Part shown: positions 19,571-29,127 of the stretch, piece by piece | Layout: each line of letters begins with the position of its first letter | Position numbering within the stretch: position 1 is the first letter of the stretch | NCBI GenBank assembly: GCA_965216645.1 | Contig: CBDCGJ010000061.1 | Location: 4,798 to 68,797, forward strand | Direction: 5' to 3' | Source: CBDCGJ01 sp965216645 | GTDB taxonomy: Bacteria > Pseudomonadota > Alphaproteobacteria > GCA-2731375 | Length of the DNA stretch: 64,000 bases | Program-made: the position numbers and the translations under genes | The notes under the pieces: generated by a model | The model's database searches: none | The model's input: only the letters and a program-made list of their open reading frames with translations | What the model was told of the DNA's origin: nothing

Positions 19571-20755
19571 TTAAGCGAAGACCAAGTCGCCGAATACGAG
19601 GGTTACGCCGATGAACGTAATGGAGTTTCCATCGATGAATTCAAAGGTCGTGTTGCCGCCGTCGACTACCGTATTTGCCACGATTGTCCCGACGACAGCG
19701 ACATCCGTACCGGCGGCAAAGTCCGCTACTGTGTCGTGGCCGAAATCGCCGAAGAAATAGAAGGTGTCGCTGCCGCTGCCGCCGATCAGGGAGTCGTCGC
19801 CCCGGTTGCCGAACAGTTCGTCGTCACCGAAGTCGCCGCGGATGGTGTCGTTGCCCTGACCGCCGTAAAGGGTGTCGTGATCGGTGCCGCCGAGCATGCT
19901 TTCGGCGCCGAAATTGCCGTAGATCAAATCGTCGCCGGCGAGGCCGAAAATGGTTTCGATGCCTTCCTGACTGGCCAACACACCGCTTGCGTCTAGTGTC
20001 GGCGGACCGTCATTCTGACCGCCATAGATCGTGTCGCTGCCATCGGCGCCATCGATCTGGTCGACGCCGACATTGCCGTAGATCAGATCCGGGCCTTGGC
20101 CGCCGCTCAGGGTATCGCGGCCGTCGCCGCCCCACAGCGTATCGCTGTCGAATCCGCCCTGTATGACGTCGTCGCCGAGATTACCGAGCAGCAAATCGTC
20201 GCCGGCGTCGCCCTGGAGTGTGTCATTCCCCTGACCGCCATAGGCGGTGTCGTTGCCATCGCCGCCGTCGATCGTCTCGGCCCCGAAATTGCCGTAAAGC
20301 AGGTCTCTTCCGGTCCCGCCAACAAGCGTTTCGATCCCTTCTTGACCGCGTAGTACGCCGCTCGCGTCCGGCGTCGGCGGTCCATCATTTTGCCCGCCAT
20401 AGATCGTGTCATCGCCGGTGCCGCCGACAAGTACGTCGTTGTCTAAATTTCCGTATATTAAATCGTCGCCGGAGCCGCCGTCGATCTGATCGTAACCGCC
20501 GCCGCCCCAGTGTGTATCGTTGCCGGTGATCCCGGCGATGAAGTCGTTACCGTCGCCGCCGAACAGCAGATCGTTGCCGCCACTGCCAAGCACCACATCG
20601 ACGCCGGTGCCGCCATCCAGTGTATCGTTGCCGGGGCCGCCGAAAGCCGTGTCATCGCCGCCGACGGTGCGGATCGAGTCGTTGCCGGCCAGTCCGTCCA
20701 CATTGTCGCTACCGCTGGTGCCCGTAAATGTGTCGTCGCCCGTCGTGAATACCAT
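19571..20755 (-). CDS. RTX beta-roll protein, array member A (394 aa)
   Basis: Last gene in the direction of transcription. It is built of calcium-binding RTX nonapeptides from about residue 8 (GDDTFTGTSGSDNVDGL) to about residue 325. Two cassettes start GGQNDGPPTPDASGVLR and GGQNDGPPTLDASGVL, exactly 125 residues apart. The tail reads DTFYFFGDFGHDTVADF, then DGNSITFIGV, ending GDLVFA. No signal peptide or membrane segment is seen; export by a type I system through the C terminus is inferred from family knowledge. It starts behind GGAGGT, 80 bases after member B. The stop overlaps the TauE remnant's stop by a few bases on the other strand. Confidence 0.88.
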   Translation of the reverse strand: MVFTTGDDTFTGTSGSDNVDGLAGNDSIRTVGGDDTAFGGPGNDTLDGGTGVDVVLGSGGNDLLFGGDGNDFIAGITGNDTHWGGGGYDQIDGGSGDDLIYGNLDNDVLVGGTGDDTIYGGQNDGPPTPDASGVLRGQEGIETLVGGTGRDLLYGNFGAETIDGGDGNDTAYGGQGNDTLQGDAGDDLLLGNLGDDVIQGGFDSDTLWGGDGRDTLSGGQGPDLIYGNVGVDQIDGADGSDTIYGGQNDGPPTLDASGVLASQEGIETIFGLAGDDLIYGNFGAESMLGGTDHDTLYGGQGNDTIRGDFGDDELFGNRGDDSLIGGSGSDTFYFFGDFGHDTVADFAAGTDVAVVGTIVANTVVDGGNTTFEFIDGNSITFIGVTLVFGDLVFA

Positions 20756-20835
20756 GACAATACCTCCTCCGCACCGAAACGCGGTTTAAAAAGCCATATC
20801 TATATAGTCGCACCCGAATTGGCTTCGGTTCAATC

Positions 20836-21948
20836 CTAGGCGAAAACCAAATCGGCCTCGCTTAACGTCACATCCAGGAAGGTAATGGAGCTGCCGTTGA
20901 CGAACATGAACACGGTGTGATCGCCGGATGTCAGCGTGCTCGCCACGTCGGTGCCGACAATAGCGATGTCGTTGCCGTTGCCGAATCCCTTGACCGTGTC
21001 ATGGCCAAATTCGCCGAAGAAAAAGAAAATGTCGTCGCCGAACTCATCGTCGAAATAGTCGTCGCCCCGGTTGCCATACATGACGTCGTTGCCGATGCCA
21101 CCGGAGATGCTGTCGTCGCCCTGGCCGCCGTAGATCGTGTCGGCACCGTCGCCGGCATGGATGTCTTCAACGCCGAAGTTGCCGTAGATCAGGTCGTCGC
21201 CTTCGTCGCCGGCAATCTCTTCCAAGCCCTGCATGCTGCGCAGAATACCGCTTGCGTCGAGGGAGGGCGGACCGTCGTTTTGACCGCCATAGATGGTGTC
21301 GTTGCCGGTGCCGCCGGACAGGCGGTCGGCGCCGACATTGCCGTAGATCAAATCGTGATCGCCGTTGCCGTAGAGGCTGTCCACGCCGTCACCACCCCGA
21401 AAGGTGTCGTCGCCGTTATTGCCGACGGCGATGTCATTGCCGAGATTGCCGAACAACAAGTCGCTGCCCGCCCCGGCGGTCATGCTGTCATCGCCCTGGC
21501 CGCCATAGACCGTATCGTCGCCGGTGCCGGCGTCGATCTGTTCCGCGCCGAAATTTCCGTAGATCAGATCGTCGCCTTCGAAGCCGAAGATCCATTCCGT
21601 GTCTTCCATATTGCGTAACGTACCAGAGGCATCGAAGGACGCGGGGCCGTTATTCTGACCGCCGTAGATGGTATCGCTGCCGCCGCCGCCGAACAGAGAG
21701 TCGGCGCCGACATTGCCGTAGATGACAATCTGTCCCGCCTTGCCACCGCCGATGAAATCGATACCGTCGCCGCCGATCAGCGAGTCGAAGCCGGTGATAC
21801 CGGAGAAAATCGTGTCGTTGCCGTCGCCGCCCAGAATGGTGTCGTCACCGCTATTGCCATAAACCTCATCATTGCCGTCCAACGCCTCGACGAATTCGCC
21901 GCCGGCAGTCGCGAAATATTCGTCGTCATTATCGGTCAAGGTCACCAT
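20836..21948 (-). CDS. RTX beta-roll protein, array member B (370 aa)
   Basis: The start MVTLTDNDDEYFATAGGEF is more diverged than its neighbours. The first cassette (GGQNNGPASFDASGTLR) continues NMEDTEW instead of the usual KMEGVE; the second is GGQNDGPPSLDASGILR, 125 residues on. The C terminus is also slightly divergent: DDIFFFFGEFGHDTV and VNGSSITFLDVTL, ending ADLVFA. The gap to the upstream gene C is only 15 bases, so it is very likely cotranscribed with C-H. Secreted calcium-binding structural role inferred; no enzymatic domain. Confidence 0.88.
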   Translation of the reverse strand: MVTLTDNDDEYFATAGGEFVEALDGNDEVYGNSGDDTILGGDGNDTIFSGITGFDSLIGGDGIDFIGGGKAGQIVIYGNVGADSLFGGGGSDTIYGGQNNGPASFDASGTLRNMEDTEWIFGFEGDDLIYGNFGAEQIDAGTGDDTVYGGQGDDSMTAGAGSDLLFGNLGNDIAVGNNGDDTFRGGDGVDSLYGNGDHDLIYGNVGADRLSGGTGNDTIYGGQNDGPPSLDASGILRSMQGLEEIAGDEGDDLIYGNFGVEDIHAGDGADTIYGGQGDDSISGGIGNDVMYGNRGDDYFDDEFGDDIFFFFGEFGHDTVKGFGNGNDIAIVGTDVASTLTSGDHTVFMFVNGSSITFLDVTLSEADLVFA

Positions 21949-21963
21949 GTCGAAAATCTCCCG

Positions 21964-23151
21964 CTAAGCGAAGACCAAGTCGTCGGCGGTCAAGCTGACA
22001 TTCAAGAATGTGATCGAATTGCCGTCGATGAAGGTGAATGTGGTGTTCCCGCCATTGCTGGTCGTCGCGGTGATGGTACCGGTAACGAAGGCCGCGTCCG
22101 CGCCGGTGTCGAAGTCGTTCACCGTGTCGTGGCCGAAGGCGCCGGCGAAAAAGAAGATGTCGGCGCCGGTGTCGCCGTTGAGGAAATCGTTGCCCCGATT
22201 GCCGTAGAGCCAGTCGTCGCCTTGTCCCCCTAGGATCGTGTCATCGCCCTGGCCGCCGAACAAAGTATCGTCGTCCGAGCCGCCATACAGGACCTCGATC
22301 CCGAAATTGCCGTAGATCACGTCATGACCGGCGCCACCATCGACGGTTTCGATCCCTTCCAAGCTGCGCAACACGCCAGCGGCGTCAGGGGAGGGCGGGC
22401 CGTTGTTCTGCCCGCCATACAGGAAGTCGTCGCCGCTGCCGCCGAAAATACTGTCGGTGCCGACATTGCCGTAGATCAGGTCCTGTCCGTCACCGCCATC
22501 AATGGTGTCCAGCCCGTCGGCACCGCGCACTGTGTCATTGCCGTTATTGCCTTCAATGCTGTCGTCGCCTAGATTGCCGAACAGCAGATCTTGGTCCGCG
22601 CCGCCTTCGATGGTGTCCATACCCTGGCCGCCATAGACGGTATCGTCGCCGGCGCCGCCGTCCAGGAATTCATCTCCGAAATTGCCGTAGAGAAGATCGT
22701 CGCCGCCATTACCGACGATCAGTTCCACGCCATCCATTTTGCGTAATACGCCGCCGGCGTCGGGCATGGCCGGGCCGTTGTTCTGGCCGCCATAGAAGGT
22801 GTCGTTCCCATCGCCGCCGAGGATGGTGTCGGTTTCCGCATTGCCGTAAACCAGATTATTGCCGGCGAAGCTCGAAATCACGTCGCCGCCGTCGCCGCCG
22901 AAAACGGTGTCGTCACCGCCGCCGGCGACGATCACATCGTTGTCGCTGGCGCCGTAAAGCAGATCGTCACCGGTCTGGCCCCAGATTTCATCCTCGCCGG
23001 CGCCACCGAATACGGTGTCGTTACCGCTATTGCCATAGACTTTGTCGTCGCCGCCCGCCGGTAGAATGGAATCGTCGCCGCCCAGCCCTTCGATGACCTC
23101 AGCCGTACCGTCGCCGGTAAAGGTATCCGGCCCGTCCGTTAAAGCAACCAT
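21964..23151 (-). CDS. RTX beta-roll protein, array member C (395 aa)
   Basis: Opens MVALTDGPDTFTGDGTAEV, close to member D (MVTLTDGPDTF), suggesting recent duplication of the pair. Cassettes GGQNNGPAMPDAGGVLR and GGQNNGPPSPDAAGVLR stand 125 residues apart. The tail is DIFFFAGAFGHDTVNDF to DGNSITFLNVSLTADDLVFA. The start ATG lies behind AGGAGTTT, 18 bases downstream of the stop of D. Like the rest it has no Cys or membrane helix visible. Confidence 0.88.
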   Translation of the reverse strand: MVALTDGPDTFTGDGTAEVIEGLGGDDSILPAGGDDKVYGNSGNDTVFGGAGEDEIWGQTGDDLLYGASDNDVIVAGGGDDTVFGGDGGDVISSFAGNNLVYGNAETDTILGGDGNDTFYGGQNNGPAMPDAGGVLRKMDGVELIVGNGGDDLLYGNFGDEFLDGGAGDDTVYGGQGMDTIEGGADQDLLFGNLGDDSIEGNNGNDTVRGADGLDTIDGGDGQDLIYGNVGTDSIFGGSGDDFLYGGQNNGPPSPDAAGVLRSLEGIETVDGGAGHDVIYGNFGIEVLYGGSDDDTLFGGQGDDTILGGQGDDWLYGNRGNDFLNGDTGADIFFFAGAFGHDTVNDFDTGADAAFVTGTITATTSNGGNTTFTFIDGNSITFLNVSLTADDLVFA

Positions 23152-23169
23152 CGGTGAAACTCCTATACG

Positions 23170-24225
23170 TTAAGCGAACACCAGATCCGCTGAAGATAGA
23201 ACGATATTCGAGAAGGTGATGCTGTTGCCGTCGACCAGGGTGAAAACCGTGCCGCCGGTTGTTATCACCGTCGATGCCACGTCCGCGCCGACGATGGCGA
23301 TATCGGTGTTGTCCGCGAAGTCGTCTACGGTGTCATAGCCGAAGGCGCCGAGGAAATAGAAGACATCGTCGCCACTGCCGCCGGAAAGGTGATCGTCACC
23401 GCGATTGCCGTGGATATCGTCATTACCTGCGCCGCCGACGATCGTGTCGTCGCCCTGGCCGCCGAAAATGGTATCGTGATCCTGGTTGCCGTGAATATCC
23501 TCGGCACCGAAATTGCCGTAAATCAAATCGTCCCCGCTGCCGCCCTCGATCGTTTCGACCCCCTGCATGTTGCGGAGAATGCCGCTGGCGTCGAGGGAAG
23601 GGGGGCCGTCGTTTTGACCGCCGAAGATCGTATCGTTGCCGCCATAGCCGAAAAGGCTGTCGGCACCGATATTGCCGTAGATCAGATCGTCGCCGCCGGG
23701 ATTGCCCCAGACCGTATCCCGGCCGTCGCCGCCCCAAATGGTGTTGTCGCCGCCATTGCCGAAAAGAGAGTCGTTGCCGAGATTGCCGAACAATAGGCTC
23801 GACCCGCTGCCGCCGTAAACGCTGTCGTCGCCCTGACCGCCATAGATCGTGTCCTGGCCGAAGCCGCCGAACAATTGCTCGCTGCCGAAATTGCCGTAAA
23901 TGAGGTCGTCGCCCATTTCGCCGTTGGCGAACTCCACCCCTTCCATCTTACGCAAAATACCGGAGGCATCGAAACTCGCCGGTCCGTCGTTTTGGCCCAG
24001 ATAAATGGTGTCGTTGCCGAGGCCGCCCCAGACCGAGTCGCGCTCCGCATTGCCGTAAATCAAATCGTTTCCGGTATTTGCGAAGATCGCATCGACGCCC
24101 GGCCCGCCGACGATGGTATCGTCACCGTCGTCGGCGAAGATGGTGTCGTCGCCCGCCAAAGCTTCGATGATCTCACCGGCACTGTCGCCGGAAAACGTGT
24201 CCGGTCCGTCGGTCAGCGTGACCAC
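23170..24225 (-). CDS. RTX beta-roll protein, array member D (351 aa)
   Basis: One of the shorter members. The start is GTG at 24225; an ATG one base upstream is out of frame and runs into a stop, and AAGGAG precedes both. The first cassette has LGQNDGPASFDASGILR (Leu for the usual first Gly), the second GGQNDGPPSLDASGILR. They are 126 residues apart because of one extra residue in GNPGGDDLIYGN. The N-terminal beta-roll is reduced to about four nonapeptides before the first cassette. Tail DVFYFLGAFGYDTVDDF, DGNSITFSNIVLSSADLVFA. Confidence 0.88.
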   Translation of the reverse strand: MVTLTDGPDTFSGDSAGEIIEALAGDDTIFADDGDDTIVGGPGVDAIFANTGNDLIYGNAERDSVWGGLGNDTIYLGQNDGPASFDASGILRKMEGVEFANGEMGDDLIYGNFGSEQLFGGFGQDTIYGGQGDDSVYGGSGSSLLFGNLGNDSLFGNGGDNTIWGGDGRDTVWGNPGGDDLIYGNIGADSLFGYGGNDTIFGGQNDGPPSLDASGILRNMQGVETIEGGSGDDLIYGNFGAEDIHGNQDHDTIFGGQGDDTIVGGAGNDDIHGNRGDDHLSGGSGDDVFYFLGAFGYDTVDDFADNTDIAIVGADVASTVITTGGTVFTLVDGNSITFSNIVLSSADLVFA

Positions 24226-24244
24226 ATGGCACTCCTTACCTAAA

Positions 24245-25378
24245 CTATACGAATACCAGATCCGCGGAGGTCAGGGTGACTCCTATGAACGTGATGCTGT
24301 TTCCGTCGACGAAGGTGAAGACCGTGTTGCCACCGCCCGTGGCCGTCGACGCGACGGTACCGGCGACCATGGCGACGTCCGTGCCCGTCGCGAAATCGGC
24401 GACGATGTCATCGCCGAAATCGCCGGCAAAATAAAAGGTATCGTCACCGGTGGCGCCGATCAGCGAGTCGTCGCCGCGATTGCCATAAAGCGCATCGTTA
24501 CCGGCGTCGCCGAATACCGTGTCGTTGCCTTGGCCGCCATAAATGGTGTCGTTATCGCCATCGCCGTCCAGGGCTTCGTCGCCGAAATTGCCGTAGATCA
24601 GATCGTGGCCGTCGCCGCCCTTGATCGATTCCACGCCTTCCTGGTTGCGTAACACGCCGCTGCCGTCGGGCGTTGGCGGGCCGTTGTTCTGGCCGCCATA
24701 GAGGGTGTCGTTGCCGGCGTCGCCGTCCAAGAAATCGAGGTTGAGATTGCCGTAGATCAGATCGTCGCCGGATTGTCCAAGGAGCGTGTCGTTGCCTTGG
24801 CCGCCGTAGATCGTGTCGTGGTCTATTCCGCCATAAATGCTTTCGACGCCGAAATTGCCGTAGAGCAAGTCATTGCCGGCTTCGCCATAGATGGTTTCCA
24901 CCCCTTCCATTTTGCGCAGGACGCCGCTGGCATCGGGCGTTTCGGGACCGTTGTTTTGGCCGCCATAGACAGTGTCGTCGTCATTGCCGGCGAAGATTTC
25001 GTCGGTTTCCGCATTGCCATAGATCAAATCGGAGCCGTCGAGGGCAACGATTTCGTCGCTGCCGTCACCGCCCCAAATCAGATTGCTGCCGCCGCTGCCG
25101 TAGAAGGTATCGTCGCCGGCGTCGCCCCACATCGTATCGGCGCCTGAAATGGCGGTGATGATGTCATTGCCGGCGCCACCATAAATCGCGTCGTCGCCGA
25201 GCCCGCCTTGCAGCGTATCGTCGCCGTCGTCGCCGAATATGGTATCGGCGCCGGAATCGCCGAACACCTTATCGTTGCCGCCGCCCATGACCAGCGAGTC
25301 GTTGCCGGCCAAGGCGGTAACTGTTTCGGCCAGGTCACCGCCGTTAAAAGTGTCGTCATTTACGCTGAGCACGACCAT
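24245..25378 (-). CDS. RTX beta-roll protein, array member E (377 aa)
   Basis: Starts MVVLSVNDDTFNGGDLAET, like member M. The two cassettes (GGQNNGPETPDASGVLR and GGQNNGPPTPDGSGVLR) are only 89 residues apart, 36 fewer than the usual 125, i.e. four nonapeptides (two full beta-roll turns) missing between them. It compensates with a longer N-terminal roll. The tail DTFYFAGDFGDDIVADF to DGNSITFIGVTLTSADLVFV ends in Val. Gap to upstream F 18 bases. Confidence 0.88.
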   Translation of the reverse strand: MVVLSVNDDTFNGGDLAETVTALAGNDSLVMGGGNDKVFGDSGADTIFGDDGDDTLQGGLGDDAIYGGAGNDIITAISGADTMWGDAGDDTFYGSGGSNLIWGGDGSDEIVALDGSDLIYGNAETDEIFAGNDDDTVYGGQNNGPETPDASGVLRKMEGVETIYGEAGNDLLYGNFGVESIYGGIDHDTIYGGQGNDTLLGQSGDDLIYGNLNLDFLDGDAGNDTLYGGQNNGPPTPDGSGVLRNQEGVESIKGGDGHDLIYGNFGDEALDGDGDNDTIYGGQGNDTVFGDAGNDALYGNRGDDSLIGATGDDTFYFAGDFGDDIVADFATGTDVAMVAGTVASTATGGGNTVFTFVDGNSITFIGVTLTSADLVFV

Positions 25379-25396
25379 GATTTTTTCCCCTGTAAG

Positions 25397-26692
25397 TTAT
25401 GCGAATACCAGATCGCCGGCGTTTAACGTCACGCCGAGGAACGTGATCGAATAGCCGTCGACGAAGTTGAAAATCGTGTTACCGCCGCCGGTTACCGTCG
25501 AAGCGACGGCGGTACCAATGATCGCGACATCCGTGCCGGCGTCGAAATTTTCAACGGAATCGTGACCGAAGGCACCGAAGAAGTAAAGCGTATCGGTGCC
25601 GCCATCCGCGATCAGATAGTCGTCGCCCCGATTGCCGTAAAGCTCGTCATTGCCGGCGCCGCCGTTGATGGAATCATTGCCTTGGCCGCCATAGAGCGTA
25701 TCGTTCCCCGTATCGCCATCGATCAGTTCGCTACCAAAATTACCGTAGATCAGATCGTTACCGCCGCCGCCGTCGAGGGACTCGATACCTTCCTGATTGC
25801 GTAAAATGCCGGAACCGTCCGGTGTCGCCGGGCCGGCATTTTGACCGCCATAGAGGGTGTCGTCGCCCGTAAAGCCGAACAAAAGGTCGAGATCGACATT
25901 GCCATAAATGACATCGTTGTCGGCACCGCCGAACAGGGTGTCGTTGCCATGACCGCCCCAAAGCGTGTCGTCGCGTCCGCCGCCGGACATCGAGTCGTCG
26001 CCGAGATTGCCGAACAGAAGGTCGAAACCGGTCTCCCCATCGATCGTGTCGTCGCCCTGGCCGCCATAGGCGGTGTCGTCATGGCTGCCGCCGAAAATGC
26101 TTTCCGCGCCGAAATTGCCGTAAATCAGGTCGTTTTCTGATTCGCCGTAGATAACTTCGATGCCCTGCATCTTACGCAGCACGCCGCTGGCGTCCGGTGC
26201 AGCGGGACCGTTATTCTGCCCGCCATAGATCGTGTCGTCGCCCGTGCCGCCGTGGATTTCGTCGATCTCCGCGTTGCCGTAGATCAGATCGGCATGATCG
26301 CCGCCGTCGATAAGGTCTTCGCCGCCGCCGCCCCAAATGGTGTCGGAATGGCTGTCGCCGTCGATCGTATCGTTGTCGGCGTCGCCATGGAGTTCGTCCG
26401 CATGAGTGCCGCCCGACATGACGTCGGCACCATGGCCACCGAATAGGGTATCGGAACCGCTGCCGCCGAACAGGGTGTCGACATCTTCGCTGCCGTAAAG
26501 CAAGTCGGCGTCTTCGTTGCCGGCAATCAAGTCATCGCCGGTACCGCCGAATATCGTATCCAGCCCGGGACCGCCGAGGAGATTGTCCAATCCGCCAAGC
26601 GCCAGAACCGAGTCGTTGCCGCTTAACGCCGTGACGGATTCGCCCGCATCACTCCCAACGAATGTGTCGTCGCCCGTTGTCAGAACCGCCAT
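25397..26692 (-). CDS. RTX beta-roll protein, array member F (431 aa)
   Basis: The longest member. The additional length is N-terminal, where GGSGSDTLFGGHGADVMSGG-type repeats include several His/Asp-rich turns (THADELHGDADND, GDHADLIYGN). Cassettes GGQNNGPAAPDASGVLR and GGQNAGPATPDGSGILR lie 125 residues apart. The tail is DTLYFFGAFGHDSVENF and DGYSITFLGVTLNAGDLVFA (Tyr for Asn in the DGNSIT motif). It begins behind AGGAGATA; gap to upstream G only 10 bases. Confidence 0.88.
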   Translation of the reverse strand: MAVLTTGDDTFVGSDAGESVTALSGNDSVLALGGLDNLLGGPGLDTIFGGTGDDLIAGNEDADLLYGSEDVDTLFGGSGSDTLFGGHGADVMSGGTHADELHGDADNDTIDGDSHSDTIWGGGGEDLIDGGDHADLIYGNAEIDEIHGGTGDDTIYGGQNNGPAAPDASGVLRKMQGIEVIYGESENDLIYGNFGAESIFGGSHDDTAYGGQGDDTIDGETGFDLLFGNLGDDSMSGGGRDDTLWGGHGNDTLFGGADNDVIYGNVDLDLLFGFTGDDTLYGGQNAGPATPDGSGILRNQEGIESLDGGGGNDLIYGNFGSELIDGDTGNDTLYGGQGNDSINGGAGNDELYGNRGDDYLIADGGTDTLYFFGAFGHDSVENFDAGTDVAIIGTAVASTVTGGGNTIFNFVDGYSITFLGVTLNAGDLVFA

Positions 26693-26702
26693 CAGTTATC
26701 TC

Positions 26703-27783
26703 CTACACGAATACGAGGTCGGCCGATGTCAGCGTCACGCCGATAAACATAATGCTGTTGCCGTCGAAGAAGTTGAAAACCGTGTTGCCGACCGCGTTCA
26801 CCGTCGAGGCGACCGAGGTGCCGACCATCACCGCGTCGACCCCGAGTTCGTAGGCGTCGACACTGTCATTGCCGAAATCGCCGAGGAAATAGAAACTGTC
26901 GGCACCGGTGCCGCCACCCATATAATCGTCGCCTCGATTGCCGTAGATGATGTCGGCACCTTCGTTACCGCCTAACAGGTCGTTGCCCTGACCGCCGTAG
27001 ATCGTGTCGCTGCCAAGTCCGCCTATGACGAAATTCGACGCCGAAGTTGCCGTAGATCAGATCGTCGCCATCGAATCCGGCAATGGTTTCGATGCCTTCC
27101 ATACTGCGCAGAACGCCGCTCGCGTCGAAGGAGGGCGGTCCGTCGTTCTGACCGCCATAGATCGTGTCATTGTCGTTACCGCCGATGATCGCGTCGGCCC
27201 CGACATTGCCGTAGATCAGATCGGCGCCGCCGCCGCCCGAAATCGAATCGAAACCGCTGCCGCCCCGTATCGTATCGTCGCCCAACCCACCGAAGATTTG
27301 GTCTTCGCCGAGATTACCGAACAGTAGGTCGTTATCGATACCGCCGGACATGCTGTCATCGCCCTGACCGCCATAGATCGTATCCGACCCGGCCCCGCCG
27401 GTTATGGTCTCGGCGCCGAAATTGCCGTAGATCAGATCGTTTCCGGCTTCGCCGAACAGATCTTCCCGGCCTTCCATTTTACGCATGACGCCGCTGGCGT
27501 CGGGGCTGGCCGGGCCATTGTTCTGCCCCCCATAGATCGTATCGTCGCCGTCGCCGCCGTAAATCTCATCGATCTCCGCATTGCCGTAGATCAAGTCAGC
27601 GTCGGTATCGCCCCAGATGGTATCTTCGCCATCGTCGCCGAAAATTGTATCCATCCCGGCGTCGCCAAACGCCGCGTCATTGCCGCCGGCCAGAATGAGC
27701 AGATCGCTGCCGGCAAGGGCTGTCACGGTTTCCGTAACGGCGGTCCCTGTAAACGTGTCGTTGCCTGCGGTCAGAATAACCAT
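26703..27783 (-). pseudogene. RTX beta-roll protein, array member G, single-base frameshift
   Basis: The frame from ATG 27783 runs through both cassettes (GGQNNGPASPDASGVMR, GGQNDGPPSFDASGVLR, 125 residues apart) and breaks after LIYGNFGVEF. Removing one base of the AAA run at 27031-27033 (plus-strand letters) restores FVIGGLGSDTIYGGQGND and joins the normal C terminus GADSFYFLGDFGNDSV ending ADLVFV at 26703. The damaged product would lack the conserved C-terminal tail. A recent mutation or a one-base sequence error are both possible; everything else in the gene is family-like. Confidence 0.82.
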
Positions 27784-27806
27784 TTTATACCCCCCTATGT
27801 CTGTGG

Positions 27807-28994
27807 CTACACGATGACAAGATCGCCCGCGTTGAGTGCGACGCCGATGAATGTGATCGAGTTGCCGTCGACGAAAGTGAACACCGTATTGCCGCCGTCC
27901 GTAACCGTGCTGGCGACAGATGTGCCGACCATAGCAACATCGCTGCCGGCGGTGAAATCTTCTACGGTGTCGTGGCCGAAATCGCCGAAGAAGCCGAACA
28001 AATCTCCATTGCTGCCGCCGATGAGATAATCGTCACCGCGGTTACCGTAGAGTTCGTCATTACCGTTCAAACCCTGCAGCGTGTCCGCGCCCTGACCGCC
28101 ATAGAGAGTGTCGTCATCGGCGCCTCCGCTCATCTCCTCATCGCCGAAATTGCCGTAGATCAGGTCGTCGCCACCGCCCCCATCCAAGGTTTCGATGCCC
28201 TCCTGACCGCGTAGCACGCCGCTGGCGTCCGGTGTTGCCGGGCCGTCGTTTTGGCCTCCGTAAATAGTGTCGGCGTCGCCACCGCCGATAATGAAGTCGG
28301 TTGCACCATTACCGTAGATGAGATCGAAGCCAGAGTCCGCCAAAATGAGGTCATGCCCGCTGCCGCCCCATACTGTATCGTCGCCACCGCCGGCACGGAT
28401 GGAGTCCGCGCCAAGATTGCCGAATATCAGGTCGTCGCCGGTTTCGCCCCGGATCGTGTCATCGCCCTGACCGCCATAGACGGTATCTCGATGATCGCCG
28501 GCGGAGATCGATTCCGCACCGAAATTGCCGTAAATCAGGTCATTTCCTTCACCGCCGATAATCGTTTCGATACCTTCCATCTGCCGCAGGACGCCGTTTG
28601 CGTCCAGCGTTGCCGGACCATCGTTTTGGCCGCCATAGATTGTATCGTCACCATAATCGCCGAAGAGTTCGTCCGCGCCTGCGTTGCCGTAAATTAGGTC
28701 GTCATCGAGACCGCCGTTCATATAATCGCTGCCCGTCCCGCCATAGGCCGTATCGTTTCCGGACCAGAGACCGATCGTGTCTTCGCCGGCTTCTCCAAAT
28801 ACCAAGTCGTTGCCACTGCCCGCATTTAAGTGGTCGTTGCCGCTGCCGCCGAGAATTGTGTCATCATGTTGCATACCAGCGAAGGTATCGTTGCCGCCGA
28901 AGCCAACGATAGAATCGGCGCCAGAAAGCGCATGGACGAATTCGGCATTGTCATCGCCGATAAATGTGTCGTCGCCCGGTGTTAATTCGATCAT
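27807..28994 (-). CDS. RTX beta-roll protein, array member H (395 aa), first of the tight operon
   Basis: Starts MIELTPGDDTFIGDDNAEF. Cassettes GGQNDGPATLDANGVLR and GGQNDGPATPDASGVLR are 125 residues apart. The tail DLFGFFGDFGHDTVEDF lacks the usual Tyr-Phe pair and ends AGDLVIV. It has a 166-base upstream gap and is followed by G, F, E, D, C and B at 10-23 base intervals, so transcription of the whole group probably begins ahead of it. Its ribosome binding site is weak compared with its neighbours. Confidence 0.88.
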   Translation of the reverse strand: MIELTPGDDTFIGDDNAEFVHALSGADSIVGFGGNDTFAGMQHDDTILGGSGNDHLNAGSGNDLVFGEAGEDTIGLWSGNDTAYGGTGSDYMNGGLDDDLIYGNAGADELFGDYGDDTIYGGQNDGPATLDANGVLRQMEGIETIIGGEGNDLIYGNFGAESISAGDHRDTVYGGQGDDTIRGETGDDLIFGNLGADSIRAGGGDDTVWGGSGHDLILADSGFDLIYGNGATDFIIGGGDADTIYGGQNDGPATPDASGVLRGQEGIETLDGGGGDDLIYGNFGDEEMSGGADDDTLYGGQGADTLQGLNGNDELYGNRGDDYLIGGSNGDLFGFFGDFGHDTVEDFTAGSDVAMVGTSVASTVTDGGNTVFTFVDGNSITFIGVALNAGDLVIV

Positions 28995-29127
28995 GGTTTA
29001 TGCCTTACCCAATGCGCAAATATCCCATGAATCTACCCCCGCTTTTCAAATCGAAATGCCGCGATTCTTGGTTGCCCACGATGTATTACCGGTTACCGGG
29101 GAATTATTGGCAAGCCTAATTTGTAAA

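Larger units (their letters stand above)
17303..19574 (+). pseudogene. TauE/SafE-family anion permease, nonsense mutation plus IS insertion
   Basis: Removing the insertion and one copy of its 8-base target repeat gives a continuous 247-codon frame of normal TauE/SafE length. The left part carries the family N terminus (IIASAIVFFAAIVQGGTGMGFGQ). The tail after the IS reads YIDQRFRVVVLTVCALS and ends at TAA 19572-19574. A second lesion is an in-frame TAG at 17861-17863 (codon 187), followed in frame by AYGLAGSIDVLRAACLAP. Either lesion would abolish the membrane transporter. It overlaps matB by 4 bases, so it may once have carried malonate or a related anion. Confidence 0.9.
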
